From Candidatus Competibacteraceae bacterium (GTDB lineage Bacteria; Pseudomonadota; Gammaproteobacteria; Competibacterales; Competibacteraceae): a stretch of DNA of 7,599 bases. This document shows positions 1-7,281 of this stretch, piece by piece; position 1 is the stretch's first letter; every line of letters begins with the position of its first letter. Both the position numbers and the translations under genes were made by a program. The stretch covers positions 1 through 7,599 of the forward strand of contig JAAUQA010000144.1 of NCBI GenBank assembly GCA_012032855.1, given 5' to 3'. Below the pieces are notes generated by a model, which saw only the letters and a program-made list of their open reading frames with translations, was not told the DNA's origin and made no database searches.

Positions 1-244
1 CTTAGCCGAACTTGAAGACACCACCATCGACTGGTGCCGGAAAATGCAGGCCAAGAGTCCCTTGTCCTTGCGACTTTTAAAATCTAGCGTTCAATGCCGA
101 ACTTGATGGTCAGGCGGGTATTCAGGAATTGGCCGGCAACGCCACCTTGCTGTACTACTTGAGCGAGGAAGCCCCAGGAAGGGAGGAATGCTTATGTGGA
201 AAAACGCCAGCCGGATTTTCTCCAAGTTCACAAAATTCCCTTGA
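1..244 (+). CDS. menB: 1,4-dihydroxy-2-naphthoyl-CoA synthase MenB, C-terminal part, with frameshifts
   Basis: MenB, a crotonase-family enzyme, closes the second ring of the menaquinone head group by converting o-succinylbenzoyl-CoA to 1,4-dihydroxy-2-naphthoyl-CoA in the cytoplasm. Only about the last 80 codons lie in the window. Read with frame corrections, they give the family's C-terminal signature: a [12 protein letters not shown] helix, then [20 protein letters not shown], an [14 protein letters not shown] stretch, and the PDFSKF ending before the stop at 242-244. Three one-base insertions break the frame: one within 79-89, one in the C run at 172-175 and one in the T run at 216-219. 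Together they add one codon and restore the starting frame. The uncorrected frame stops at about 109. I read these as sequencing errors, although gene decay is possible. menE follows 24 bp later on the same strand and catalyses the preceding step, which supports the identification. Confidence 0.85.
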
Positions 245-268
245 TGTGTCTTATCGGCTGAATGGTCG

Positions 269-1390
269 ATGTTCGAATTTACTCTCAATGGCCGCTCGTA
301 TTCCCAGCAGTGGCTTATGGATTTTCCGAAACTGCACGTTCGAGAAAATTTAACGCCGTATGAGCGGCATACCCTGCAGTTCTGTCATCACTGGTTGGCT
401 GGTCAGGCGTGTTTCAGAATAAAAACTTCCGGCTCGACCGGCAATCCGAAAATCATCACATTGCACCGTGAGCACATGATTGCTAGTGCCCGGCTTACCG
501 GTTATACGCTGGGGTTGCAGGAGGGTGATGGTGCCCTAGTGTGTCTATCCACGGAATACATCGCCGGCATGATGATGCTGGTTAGAGGGTTCGAGCTGGG
601 ATTAACGCTCACGGTGATGACTCCCCAGCGTAATCCGCTGGTTTCGTTTTCTGATCAATTCCAGTTCGATTTTACGGCATTGGCTCCTGTACAGCTTCAG
701 GATATTATCGCAACCACCCCGGAGAAGACAGGGATTCTAGATAACATGCGAGCTATTTTAGTGGGAGGAGCGCCGGTGACCGAAGCGTTGCTGGAACGGA
801 TTAACAGGCTTGTTGCACCCGTTTATCACACTTACGGCATGACCGAAACCGCTAGTCATATTGCGCTCAAACGTCTAAACGGCGATTCAGCCAGCGATAG
901 TTTTATGCCGCTGAACGGGGTGCAATTAGCTGTTAATGAACAGAGTTGTTTGACTGTGAACGGGCCGATGACCGGGTATAAGCCCTTATCAACACATGAT
1001 CGAGTGGATTTACAACCCGATGGGTCGTTTCGCTGGCTGGGGCGGAGTGATAATGTGATTAACAGCGCTGGAGTTAAGGTGCAAGCTGAAAAAGTAGAAC
1101 AAGCTTTAGCGAGGGCGTTACAGAATTATCGTGGTGGGTTGTTGAGGGATCGGCGGTTTTTTGTAGGTCCCCTGGCTCATCCGCAACTGGGTCAACAGGT
1201 TATCGCGGTGATTGAGGGAGAACCCATGAGCCGGAGTGAACAAGCCGAGCTCCGGGATGAGCTGCTGGCAGACGATAGACTAGGGAAATATGAAATTCCC
1301 CGTTCTTTCCATTTCCGATCACTTCTGCTGGAAACCCCTACGGGTAAGATAGACCGAAGGCTAATCTACGAGCGCTGGCCATCTGAATGA
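269..1390 (+). CDS. menE: o-succinylbenzoate-CoA ligase MenE, compact form
   Basis: This 373-residue protein belongs to the adenylate-forming (AMP-binding) superfamily. As MenE it would activate o-succinylbenzoate with ATP and CoA, producing the substrate of MenB, whose gene ends 24 bp upstream. Visible core motifs are the phosphate loop TSGSTGNPK (residues 53-61), GGAPV (166-170), YGMTETAS (189-196), the hinge-region [13 protein letters not shown] (258-270) and PTGK with the catalytic lysine near 360. It is about 80 residues shorter than E. coli MenE (about 450). The shortening is at the N-terminus, where the usual subdomain before the P-loop is reduced to about 50 residues. From memory, the length and the [12 protein letters not shown] region resemble Bacteroidota MenE more than the enterobacterial enzyme. 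ATG 269 is the first start after an in-frame stop at 242-244, and no strong ribosome-binding site is visible. The specific substrate rests mainly on linkage to menB. The 3' end overlaps plsC, which converges from the other strand. Confidence 0.85.
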   Translation: MFEFTLNGRSYSQQWLMDFPKLHVRENLTPYERHTLQFCHHWLAGQACFRIKTSGSTGNPKIITLHREHMIASARLTGYTLGLQEGDGALVCLSTEYIAGMMMLVRGFELGLTLTVMTPQRNPLVSFSDQFQFDFTALAPVQLQDIIATTPEKTGILDNMRAILVGGAPVTEALLERINRLVAPVYHTYGMTETASHIALKRLNGDSASDSFMPLNGVQLAVNEQSCLTVNGPMTGYKPLSTHDRVDLQPDGSFRWLGRSDNVINSAGVKVQAEKVEQALARALQNYRGGLLRDRRFFVGPLAHPQLGQQVIAVIEGEPMSRSEQAELRDELLADDRLGKYEIPRSFHFRSLLLETPTGKIDRRLIYERWPSE

Positions 1391-2131
1391 GTTGCAGTGA
1401 GCTGTGCTGAGGCAGTTTCGATCCACTCCTCTGTTTGCGCATTAATTTTCTTCGCCGATTTTCCTTGGCTGTCGATCAGCGGACCGAATACTAACCGAAT
1501 AGTGCCGGGGTATTTGATAAAGCTTTGGCGTGGCCAATAGGTTCCGGCGTTGTGTGTTAGCGGTAATATTGAATAACCGCTGCGAGTAGCGAGTAACGCA
1601 CCTCCACCGTGATAATGCCCCCGAGCCCCAGGCGCCATTCGAGTCCCTTCAGGAAAGATCAACACCCATTGACCGTTCTCCAAACGATCTTTTCCTTGCT
1701 TTAAAACCTGTTTCATCGCGGCATTGGTAGTGGCGCGGTTGATTGCTATAGGCCGTATTAACGCCAGCGCCCAGCCGAAGAAGGGAATCCACAGTAATTC
1801 ACGTTTTACCACCCAAGATAAGGGGGGTAAAAACTGATGCAGAAACAGCGTTTCCCACGTCGATTGATGTTTGGCCAACACTACAACCGGACTGGTAGGT
1901 AAGTTTTCCAGACCTTCCAATCGATAATCAAGACGGCAAGTTTTTTTTGAGCCACCAGATATTGAATCGACTCCACTGTTGGGATATCCGGTAACGACGA
2001 GTGAATGTCAAAGGAAAACTGAGCACGACCAAAGGTCCCCAAATTACCGTGGAGATCGTCATGCCGATAAAAAACAGCAGTGAACGCGCAAATAACTCGA
2101 CATGCGCGGCGCGGGAAAGTGATTGTGTCAT
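1366..2131 (-). CDS. plsC: 1-acyl-sn-glycerol-3-phosphate acyltransferase (PlsC/LptA type), one frameshift
   Basis: An inner-membrane acyltransferase that adds the second acyl chain to lysophosphatidic acid, giving phosphatidic acid for phospholipid synthesis. The corrected product is 254 residues, a normal length for the family. A hydrophobic segment lies at about residues 17-40. Acyltransferase motifs follow: KHQSTWE (histidine 88, H-x4-E where the family norm is H-x4-D), KRELLWIPFFGW (109-120), FPEGTR (159-164) and ILPLTHNAG (188-196). The frame breaks in an eight-base A run (T run at 1941-1948 on the plus strand). With seven A residues, WLKK continues into TCRLDYRLEGLENL. The uncorrected upstream frame stops after 67 codons. 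The ATG lies 8 nt after the gmhB stop with only a weak ribosome-binding site, so translational coupling is likely. The same gmhB-plsC pairing occurs in pseudomonads. A related acyltransferase role in envelope lipid synthesis cannot be excluded. Confidence 0.88.
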
Positions 2132-2139
2132 TTTATTGT

Positions 2140-2682
2140 TTAGTTGTTTTCGGCTAGCAGAGTATCTACTGCAGAGGAAAGATCCTTAAACACTTCTGTG
2201 TCGACAAAGTCTGGTTTTAGTTTTTGTTGAGTTAGCTGACCCTTGCCGGTCAATACCAGCATGGGTCGAGCGCCTACCGTTCGAGCGGCTTGAAGATCGC
2301 GCAAACTGTCTCCTACTGCAGGAACGCCCTTGAGATCGATTCTTAGCCGTTTTGCTAAATCTTCCAACATCCCCGGATTAGGCTTACGCTGGGGATGCTT
2401 ATTGTCTGAGTCCGGGCAGAAAAAAATCGCTTCAATGGCGCCTCCGGCTTCGTAAGTCAAGCGGTGCATTTTTTCATGAATGCGGTTAAGCGTTTCTATA
2501 TCGAACAAGCCGCGGCTGATGCCCGCTTGATTGGTAACGATGACTACTCGATATCCGGCGTAATTCAAACGGGCAATGGCTTCCAGGCTTCCCGGTATAG
2601 GCACCCATTCTCCGGGCGACTTGATATAAGCGTCGGAATCCTGATTGATGACGCCATCGCGATCAAGAATGATTAATTTCAT
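2140..2682 (-). CDS. gmhB: D-glycero-beta-D-manno-heptose-1,7-bisphosphate 7-phosphatase, HAD family
   Basis: A 180-residue cytoplasmic HAD phosphatase. GmhB removes the C7 phosphate from heptose bisphosphate on the way to ADP-heptose, the precursor of LPS inner-core heptose. The nucleophile motif LDRDGVIN gives Asp7 and Asp9. Motif II is VTNQAGISRG with Thr50, the RKPNPG loop lies at 99-104 and motif IV is GDSLRD (124-129). The length fits the family. The zinc-binding loop is altered: E. coli GmhB has C-x-H and C-x-C ligands, while here the corresponding positions read C89, D91, H96 and Q98, so zinc binding may be weak or absent. The ATG at 2682 has a good ribosome-binding site. It follows glyS across the parS gap and leads directly into plsC. 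A broader histidinol-phosphatase-like role is possible, but the gene order favours GmhB. Confidence 0.88.
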   Translation of the reverse strand: MKLIILDRDGVINQDSDAYIKSPGEWVPIPGSLEAIARLNYAGYRVVIVTNQAGISRGLFDIETLNRIHEKMHRLTYEAGGAIEAIFFCPDSDNKHPQRKPNPGMLEDLAKRLRIDLKGVPAVGDSLRDLQAARTVGARPMLVLTGKGQLTQQKLKPDFVDTEVFKDLSSAVDTLLAENN

Positions 2683-2689
2683 ATCATCG

Positions 2690-2696
2690 CTCCTTT
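2690..2696 (-). promoter_or_regulatory. Ribosome-binding site of gmhB
   Basis: AAAGGAG on the minus strand lies 7 nt before the gmhB ATG. It supports that start codon and suggests gmhB initiates independently of glyS, which ends 120 bp upstream. Confidence 0.8.
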
Positions 2697-2745
2697 ATTA
2701 ACAACGCCGCCCAGTCGTTGATTGCTGCAAGCATTGAACCCAGGA

Positions 2746-2761
2746 TGTTTCACGTGAAACA
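2746..2761. promoter_or_regulatory. parS: parS centromere site, perfect copy
   Basis: TGTTTCACGTGAAACA is a perfect 16-bp palindrome identical to the widely conserved chromosomal parS consensus. ParB (Spo0J) binds it, spreads onto neighbouring DNA and works with ParA and SMC in origin segregation. It lies in the non-coding gap between glyS and gmhB. Chromosomal parS sites cluster around oriC, so this places the window in the origin region. A second copy is centred about 34 bp away. Confidence 0.9.
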
Positions 2762-2772
2762 AGTGCGTCGTA

Positions 2773-2801
2773 GGGTTAATGTTTCACGTGAACATTAACC
2801 C
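2773..2801. promoter_or_regulatory. parS: Second parS site inside a longer palindrome, one base short
   Basis: TGTTTCACGTGAACA at 2780-2794 equals the parS consensus with one A missing from the AAA run. The flanks GGGTTAA (2773-2779) and TTAACCC (2795-2801) extend the symmetry, so restoring the A gives a perfect 30-bp palindrome. Since other homopolymers in the window are miscounted, the missing A is probably an error. The palindrome ends 1 bp before the glyS stop codon. As RNA it could also fold as a hairpin after glyS, but no U-tract follows, so I do not call it a terminator. Confidence 0.75.
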
Positions 2802-2802
2802 A

Positions 2803-4878
2803 TCACTGCTGTAGTTTCGAGAAATCGGCGATCCGTAAAAACAAGCTACCTAGCTCATTGAGCAAAGCAATACGATTTTCGCGCAGCGCCTGATTATCCA
2901 CCATCACCATCACTTCGTCGAAAAAAGCATCTACGGGCTCGCGCAACACGGCAAGTCGAGTGAGTGCTTCACCATATAGTCCTGACTCCATAAGGGGAAT
3001 CACCTCAGAAGATAATTCCGCTAGAGTGCCGGCCAGCGCTTGTTCCGCCGTTTCCACGAGCAAGTCGGGCCGTACCTGAAACGGCAAAACGCCATCAATT
3101 TGTTTTAAAATATTACGGATACGCTTATTAGCGGCCGCCAAACTCACTGCAGCGGGAAGCTGACGAAAATCAGCCACTGCCCGAATGCGCTGATCAAAAT
3201 CAGTGGGGCGAGTCGGACGGCAAGTGAGCACCGCCTCGAATGTGTCCGGTCGAAAACCCTGTTCCTGATAGTAACCGCGCAGGCGTTCCATCATAAAATC
3301 AAAAACAGGTCCTATGGCGTTTTCTGCTTTAAGCTCGGCGGGGAAATGGCCGACGGCTTTTTCCAGCAATAGGGCTAAGTCTAATTCCATAGCGCCTTCG
3401 ATGAGAATACGCAATACGCCTAACCCGGCGCGACGCAGTGCAAAGGGGTCGCTAGTGCCGGTTGGCATCTGACCAATGGCGAAAATCCCCACCAAAGTAT
3501 CCAAGCGATCCGCTAATGCAACTGCCCTTCCTGTCGCTGTGGTCGGCAACTCATCACCGGCAAAACGGGGTCGGTATTGCTCTTGCTGGGCCTGAGCAAC
3601 CTCATCGGTCTCTCCATCATGACGCGCGTAATAGCAGCCCATAATGCCCTGTAGCGTAGGAAATTCCTGAACCATTTGGGTCAACAAATCACATTTAGCT
3701 AACCTCGCCGCTCGTTCTGCCCAGTCTGGATTACCATCACTGTGCTCGGCGATAAAACGAGCGAGCTCCGCAAGCCGTTCGCTTTTGTCATACAGGCTAC
3801 CCAAACGTTGCTGAAAAATAACGCTTTTCAACACTCCGTGATGACTTGATAAGGATTGTTTACGATCCTGCAACCAGAAAAACTCGGCATCGCTAAACCG
3901 GGGTCTAATAACGCGTTCGTTACCTTCCCGCACCTGCTGGGGATCCTTACTCTCCAGATTAGTGATAGTAATGAAGTGCGGCATCAGTCGACCTGTTGCG
4001 TCAACCACTGGGAAATAGCGCTGATTATCCTGCATGGTGGTGATCAATACTTCTTGCGGCACATTAAGGAAACGCCGTTCGAAGTTGCCTAACAAGGCGA
4101 CCGGCCATTCTACTAAAGCAGTGATCTCATCCAGGAGATCCGGATCAATAACCACCTGCCCGCCTATTTGCTCTGCAGCACTTTCGGCTTGATGCTGAAT
4201 GGTCTGACGCCGTTCAATAAAGTCGGCAATGACCTTACCTTCAGTTCTCAGTACAGCAGGGTAAGTGCGGGGATCATTAATTGTAAGAAAGCCGGGGTAA
4301 TGAAATCGATGTCCACGCGTTTCTCTTCCTGCATTGACTCCCAGGATCGTAGCTGGAATAACCTCATCGCCCAACAGCAAGATGACCCATCGAACGGGAC
4401 GCACGAACTCATCGTCACGATCCGCCCAACGCATGCGTTTCGGAATCGGTAAGCTGGCCAACGCATCGGTTACCAATTCGGGAATCAATGACTGGGTAGA
4501 TGCTCCGGGGACTATTTGCTGGTGTACTAGCCAAGCACCTTTATCGGTTTCCACCGTTTGCAAATCGCCAACGTCTACCCCACAGGAGCGAGCGAAACCT
4601 GCAGCGGCTTTGGTTGGTTGACCTGCCGGATCGTAAGCGGCGCTCAATGCAGGGCCGCGCCGTTCTAATCGTCTTTCCGGTTGCTGAACAGGAACAGCAT
4701 AGATCAGTAGGGCGAGACGGCGTGGGGTCGCAAAACATGTAAATCGCCATAGTTCAATTCGGCTTTATCCAAACCAGATCGAACCCCTTGGGCAAACGCT
4801 TCAGCAAGGCGAAACAGCGCTTTTGGGCGGCATTTCCTCGGTGCCGATTTCTATCAATAAGTCACGTGTTTCAGCCAT
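2803..4878 (-). CDS. glyS: Glycine-tRNA ligase beta subunit, with two compensating frameshifts
   Basis: Beta subunit of the bacterial alpha2-beta2 type glycyl-tRNA synthetase, mainly responsible for tRNA recognition, while GlyQ carries out the aminoacyl-adenylate chemistry. The corrected product is 691 residues (E. coli 689). It begins [19 protein letters not shown], the hallmark GlyS start. It later shows [50 protein letters not shown] and [15 protein letters not shown], and ends with the anticodon-binding-like [12 protein letters not shown] region. The A run read as four (plus-strand T run 4821-4824) should be three, giving [12 protein letters not shown]. The T run read as four (plus-strand A run 4732-4735) should be five, giving [12 protein letters not shown]. 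Between these two points the uncorrected frame hits stops. The indels cancel, so the first and last parts share one frame. The ATG lies inside the end of glyQ (8-bp overlap), a normal coupled arrangement. An essential gene with two cancelling homopolymer indels points to sequencing error. Confidence 0.95.
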
Positions 4879-5785
4879 GAACAGTCTCCTGAGCCTTCGG
4901 GCAGAGCGGAAAGCCCAATGCCTCGCGAGCATCATAATAAGCGTGAGCCACCAGTCGAGCTAAAGTGCGCACGCGTAGAATATAGCGTTGCCGTTCGGTG
5001 ACCGAGATCGCTTTACGAGCGTCCAGTAAATTGAAAGTATGAGAAGCTTTCAAAGCCATCTCATAAGCGGGCAGAGGGATTCCCTTTTCGATCAAGCGTC
5101 GGCTCTCCGCTTCGCAGGTGTCAAATGCGACGAATAGTGAGGTGGTATCGGCCTGTTCGAAATTATACGTCGACATTTCTACTTCGTTTTGATGAAACAC
5201 ATCACCGTAAGTGACTTTGCCTAACGGGCCATCGGTCCAGATCAGATCGTAAACACTTTCCACGCCTTGTAGATACATGGCGATGCGTTCCAGCCCATAG
5301 GTTATCTCGCCTGTCACCGGTTTACAGTCCAACCCACCCACTTGCTGAAAATATGTGAATTGGGTGATTTCCATACCGTTTAACCAGAGTTCCCAGCCGA
5401 GCCCCCAAGCACCCAGAGTCGGGGATTCCCAATTATCCTCTACAAAGCGAACATCGTGCACTAATAGGTCTAAGCCGAGATATTCGAGCGAACCCAGATA
5501 AAGTTCCTGCAAGTTTAGCGGTGAAGGTTTAATGACTACTTGGAACTGGTAATAATGCTGCAAGCGGTTGGGATTGTTGCCATAACGACCGTCCGTGGGC
5601 CGGCGGGAAGGTTGTACATAGGCCGCGCTCCAGGGCTCCGGGCCGATAGAGCGTAAAAAAGTGGCGGGATGAAACGTCCCCGCTCCGACTTCCATATCAT
5701 AAGGTTGCAACAGGACGCAGCCCTGATCAGCCCAATATTCCTGCAGGGCTAAGATCAACCCTTGAAATGTCGATACATTGCGCAC
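4871..5785 (-). CDS. glyQ: Glycine-tRNA ligase alpha subunit
   Basis: Catalytic alpha subunit of the tetrameric glycyl-tRNA synthetase, an essential cytoplasmic class II enzyme that charges tRNA-Gly. The product has 304 residues (E. coli 303) and is intact in one frame. Characteristic stretches are [18 protein letters not shown] near the N-terminus, [20 protein letters not shown] (25-44), the [20 protein letters not shown] region with class II motif 2 (67-86), [20 protein letters not shown] (118-137) and [16 protein letters not shown] (160-175). The start is GTG at 5785, supported by AGGAG six bases upstream; the nearby ATG is out of frame. The stop overlaps the glyS start by 8 bp. The gene lies only 25 bp from an attC-like element, leaving little room for a native promoter, so transcription may come from within or beyond the chrA cassette. 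Confidence 0.97.
   Translation of the reverse strand: MRNVSTFQGLILALQEYWADQGCVLLQPYDMEVGAGTFHPATFLRSIGPEPWSAAYVQPSRRPTDGRYGNNPNRLQHYYQFQVVIKPSPLNLQELYLGSLEYLGLDLLVHDVRFVEDNWESPTLGAWGLGWELWLNGMEITQFTYFQQVGGLDCKPVTGEITYGLERIAMYLQGVESVYDLIWTDGPLGKVTYGDVFHQNEVEMSTYNFEQADTTSLFVAFDTCEAESRRLIEKGIPLPAYEMALKASHTFNLLDARKAISVTERQRYILRVRTLARLVAHAYYDAREALGFPLCPKAQETVHG
4886..4890 (-). promoter_or_regulatory. Ribosome-binding site of glyS, inside glyQ
   Basis: AGGAG lies 7 nt before the glyS ATG at 4878 and is embedded in the last codons of glyQ. It fixes the glyS start that the frameshifts would otherwise hide and fits coupled translation of the two subunits. Confidence 0.75.
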
Positions 5786-5791
5786 AAACGT

Positions 5792-5796
5792 CTCCT
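5792..5796 (-). promoter_or_regulatory. Ribosome-binding site selecting the GTG start of glyQ
   Basis: AGGAG on the minus strand lies 6 nt before the GTG at 5785. This spacing and the conserved GlyQ N-terminus favour GTG over any other start. Confidence 0.8.
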
Positions 5797-5810
5797 CAGT
5801 CAGAATCTAC

Positions 5811-5881
5811 TCTATCGCCGCGCTCACCGGCAAATTTGGAGCGTAGCGGAAAATTTGTCCGAGTGCAGCGCCTTGTTAGCC
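5811..5881 (-). other. attC: Integron attC-like recombination site at the end of a chrA cassette
   Basis: Just after the chrA stop (minus-strand sense) comes an inverse-core-like GGCTAAC (5875-5881). Next is an imperfect hairpin and then a degenerate core GATAGA (5811-5816), about 70 bp in all. One arm (5820-5837) pairs with the other (5851-5871) through 18 base pairs. Three single bases, at 5858, 5862 and 5866, stay unpaired, all on the same arm, and the loop is 13 nt (5838-5850). One-sided extrahelical bases in the arm next to the inverse core are the structural hallmark of attC sites, which recombine as a folded single strand. The orientation is as expected for a cassette whose gene is chrA, with the window plus strand as the recombining strand. 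The core reads GAT instead of GTT, so it has either mutated or marks insertion at a secondary (non-attI) site. Confidence 0.72.
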
Positions 5882-5894
5882 CTTTGCATCTCAC

Positions 5895-7177
5895 CTATAG
5901 AAATAGAGAGTAACTCAGACCAATTACTGCACAGGCACCTATAACTGGAACAATGCCGATCTTGTATTTAAAGAGGGCCACAAAAGCAGCAATACCGATG
6001 AATAAAGAAAACCATTCAAATTTTGCATCAAAACCTTGGGGCCAAAGCACATGGTAGGCGAAAAAGGCAGCCAGATTGAGAACGACCCCAACCACGGCAG
6101 CGGTAATACCTGTTAGTGGCGCGGTAAACTTTACATCGTGTCTTGTTGCTTCGACTGCTGGGCCACCCAGTAAGATAAACAGGAAGGATGGCAAAAAGGT
6201 AAATAATGTTGCGATGCCTGCCCCTGCTGCTCCCGCCAAAGGTAACATTTCGGGGCCAAAAATTTCTTTTGTCCAGCCTCCGACGAAACCGACAAATGCA
6301 ACCACCATAATCAGTGGGCCCGGTGTGGTTTCACCCAAGGCTAAACCATCAATCATTTGCGTAGCGCTTAGCCATGCGTAATGTTCTACGCCACCTTGAT
6401 AGACATAAGGCAAGACGCATAAGCCCCACCAAAAGTCACGATGGCCAGCTGCGAGAAGAACGCACCGATGTCCCACAGAATGTGATCCTGCCCTAGCGTC
6501 AGCGCGATCAGCAGCATCGGTGCGGCCCAGACCATTCCCCACAGCACGATCGACACGAACGTGGTTCGCCACGGTCGTTCGGGCAAATCGCGAGTGGGTG
6601 CACCAGTTTTGAGCGCCAACAGGTCGGGACGCCAGGCCGCAATCGCCATGCCGATCACGCCCGAACCCAGCACGATCAGCGGGAATGGCAGATCGAAAAG
6701 GAAGAGACCGACAAACGCGGCCACCGCCAGCGCACGCTTCAATCCCGTATCGAGCGCACGTCCGGCAATCCGAAACAAGGCCTGCACCACAATCGCCAGA
6801 ACCGCTGCCTTGACGCCCAGAAACAGCGCTTCGACCCATGCGAGATTGGCGGCAATGGCATAGAGCACCGAAAGCGCCAAAATGATGGCCGCGCCGGGAA
6901 TGACAAACAGCAGCCCTGCCGCCAGCCCGCCGCGCCAGCCATGAAGACGCCACCCGATCCAAGTGGCGAGCTGCTGCGCTTCGGGGCCGGGGAGCAGCAT
7001 GGTGAAGTTGAGTGCGTGGAGGAAATGTTCGTCGGAGAGCCAGCGCTTATCTTCGACGAGTTCCTTGTGCATGATGGCGATTTGTCCGGCAGGTCCGCCA
7101 AAACTTAATAAAGCGACTTTTATCCAAACCCGGAAAGCCTCTTTGTAGGTCGGTAGTGTCGTGGTGGGTGAGGTCAT
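5895..7177 (-). CDS. chrA: Chromate transporter ChrA, two-domain form, one frameshift
   Basis: A CHR-family inner-membrane protein that exports chromate and so confers chromate tolerance. The corrected product is 427 residues, normal for the two-domain form. Domain 1 opens with LSFGGPAGQ (24-32), then LVEDKRWLSDEHF and LLPGPEAQQLATWIGWR. Domain 2 opens with VTFGGAYAVLPYV (247-259), then MIDGLALGETTPGPLIMVVA. Many hydrophobic membrane segments are visible throughout. A one-base deletion near 6416 breaks the frame. Restoring a G after the GCG codon turns AYASCLMS into AYAVLPYVYQGG. Domain 1 (about 6421-7085) is near 62% G+C with GC-rich third codon positions, while the first 30 codons and domain 2 are near 40-53%. 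No ribosome-binding site precedes the ATG. The attC-like element 14 bp after the stop suggests the gene arrived as an integron cassette. The family is certain; chromate specificity is inferred from the family. Confidence 0.92.
6421..7085. other. High-G+C block covering the first CHR domain of chrA
   Basis: Counting bases in 60-nt steps gives about 57-70% G+C from 6421 to 7020 and 53% at 7021-7080. Flanks are 45-52% on the left (6121-6420) and 43-45% on the right (7081-7200). The left edge falls in the codons of VTFGGA and the right edge in the codons of SFGGPAGQ, the matching opening motifs of the two homologous CHR domains. The block is therefore one domain long, which suggests recombination with a GC-rich homologue. 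A mixed-source assembly is the alternative. Confidence 0.7.
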
Positions 7178-7186
7178 ATGTTTTTA

Positions 7187-7215
7187 AGTATATCGCAAGC
7201 TCAGTAGGGTGTCTA
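7187..7215 (-). promoter_or_regulatory. Possible sigma70 promoter of chrA
   Basis: On the minus strand, TAGACA (7210-7215) and TATACT (7187-7192) each match the -35 and -10 consensus at five of six bases, with an ideal 17-bp spacer. The -10 ends only 9 nt before the chrA ATG, so a transcript from it would have almost no leader. This agrees with the absence of a ribosome-binding site. The call rests on sequence match alone. Confidence 0.4.
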
Positions 7216-7281
7216 TGTCGCAGTTTGGAATAAAGCTTAATCTTGATACCTATGCTTTGGATCGGGGAAGATATAATAGCT

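Noticed and set aside
129..353. Plus-strand 74-codon open frame
   Set aside because: Its first part is MenB sequence in a shifted frame and the rest is a shadow of menE.
4541..4750. Small minus-strand frame at the glyS N-terminal region
   Set aside because: It is the shadow frame exposed by the glyS frameshifts; the conserved GlyS sequence lies in the corrected frame.
4856..4875. CACGTG-containing sequence near the glyS start as a third parS
   Set aside because: The flanks do not match the parS consensus and the site is explained by conserved GlyS codons.
5786..5830. glyQ promoter with TTGCCG and TAGATT overlapping the attC arm
   Set aside because: The -35 matches only three of six bases with an 18-bp spacer, too weak to annotate.
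6420..6962. Long minus-strand open frame overlapping the N-terminal half of chrA in another frame
   Set aside because: Only its C-terminal part, after about 6420, is conserved ChrA sequence. The rest is a low-complexity Arg/Gly/Ala-rich shadow of the GC-rich domain-1 reading frame.
7243..7278. Plus-strand TTGATA and TATAAT as a promoter
   Set aside because: The spacing is 23 bp, too long for a sigma70 promoter, and it would only drive transcription antisense to usp.
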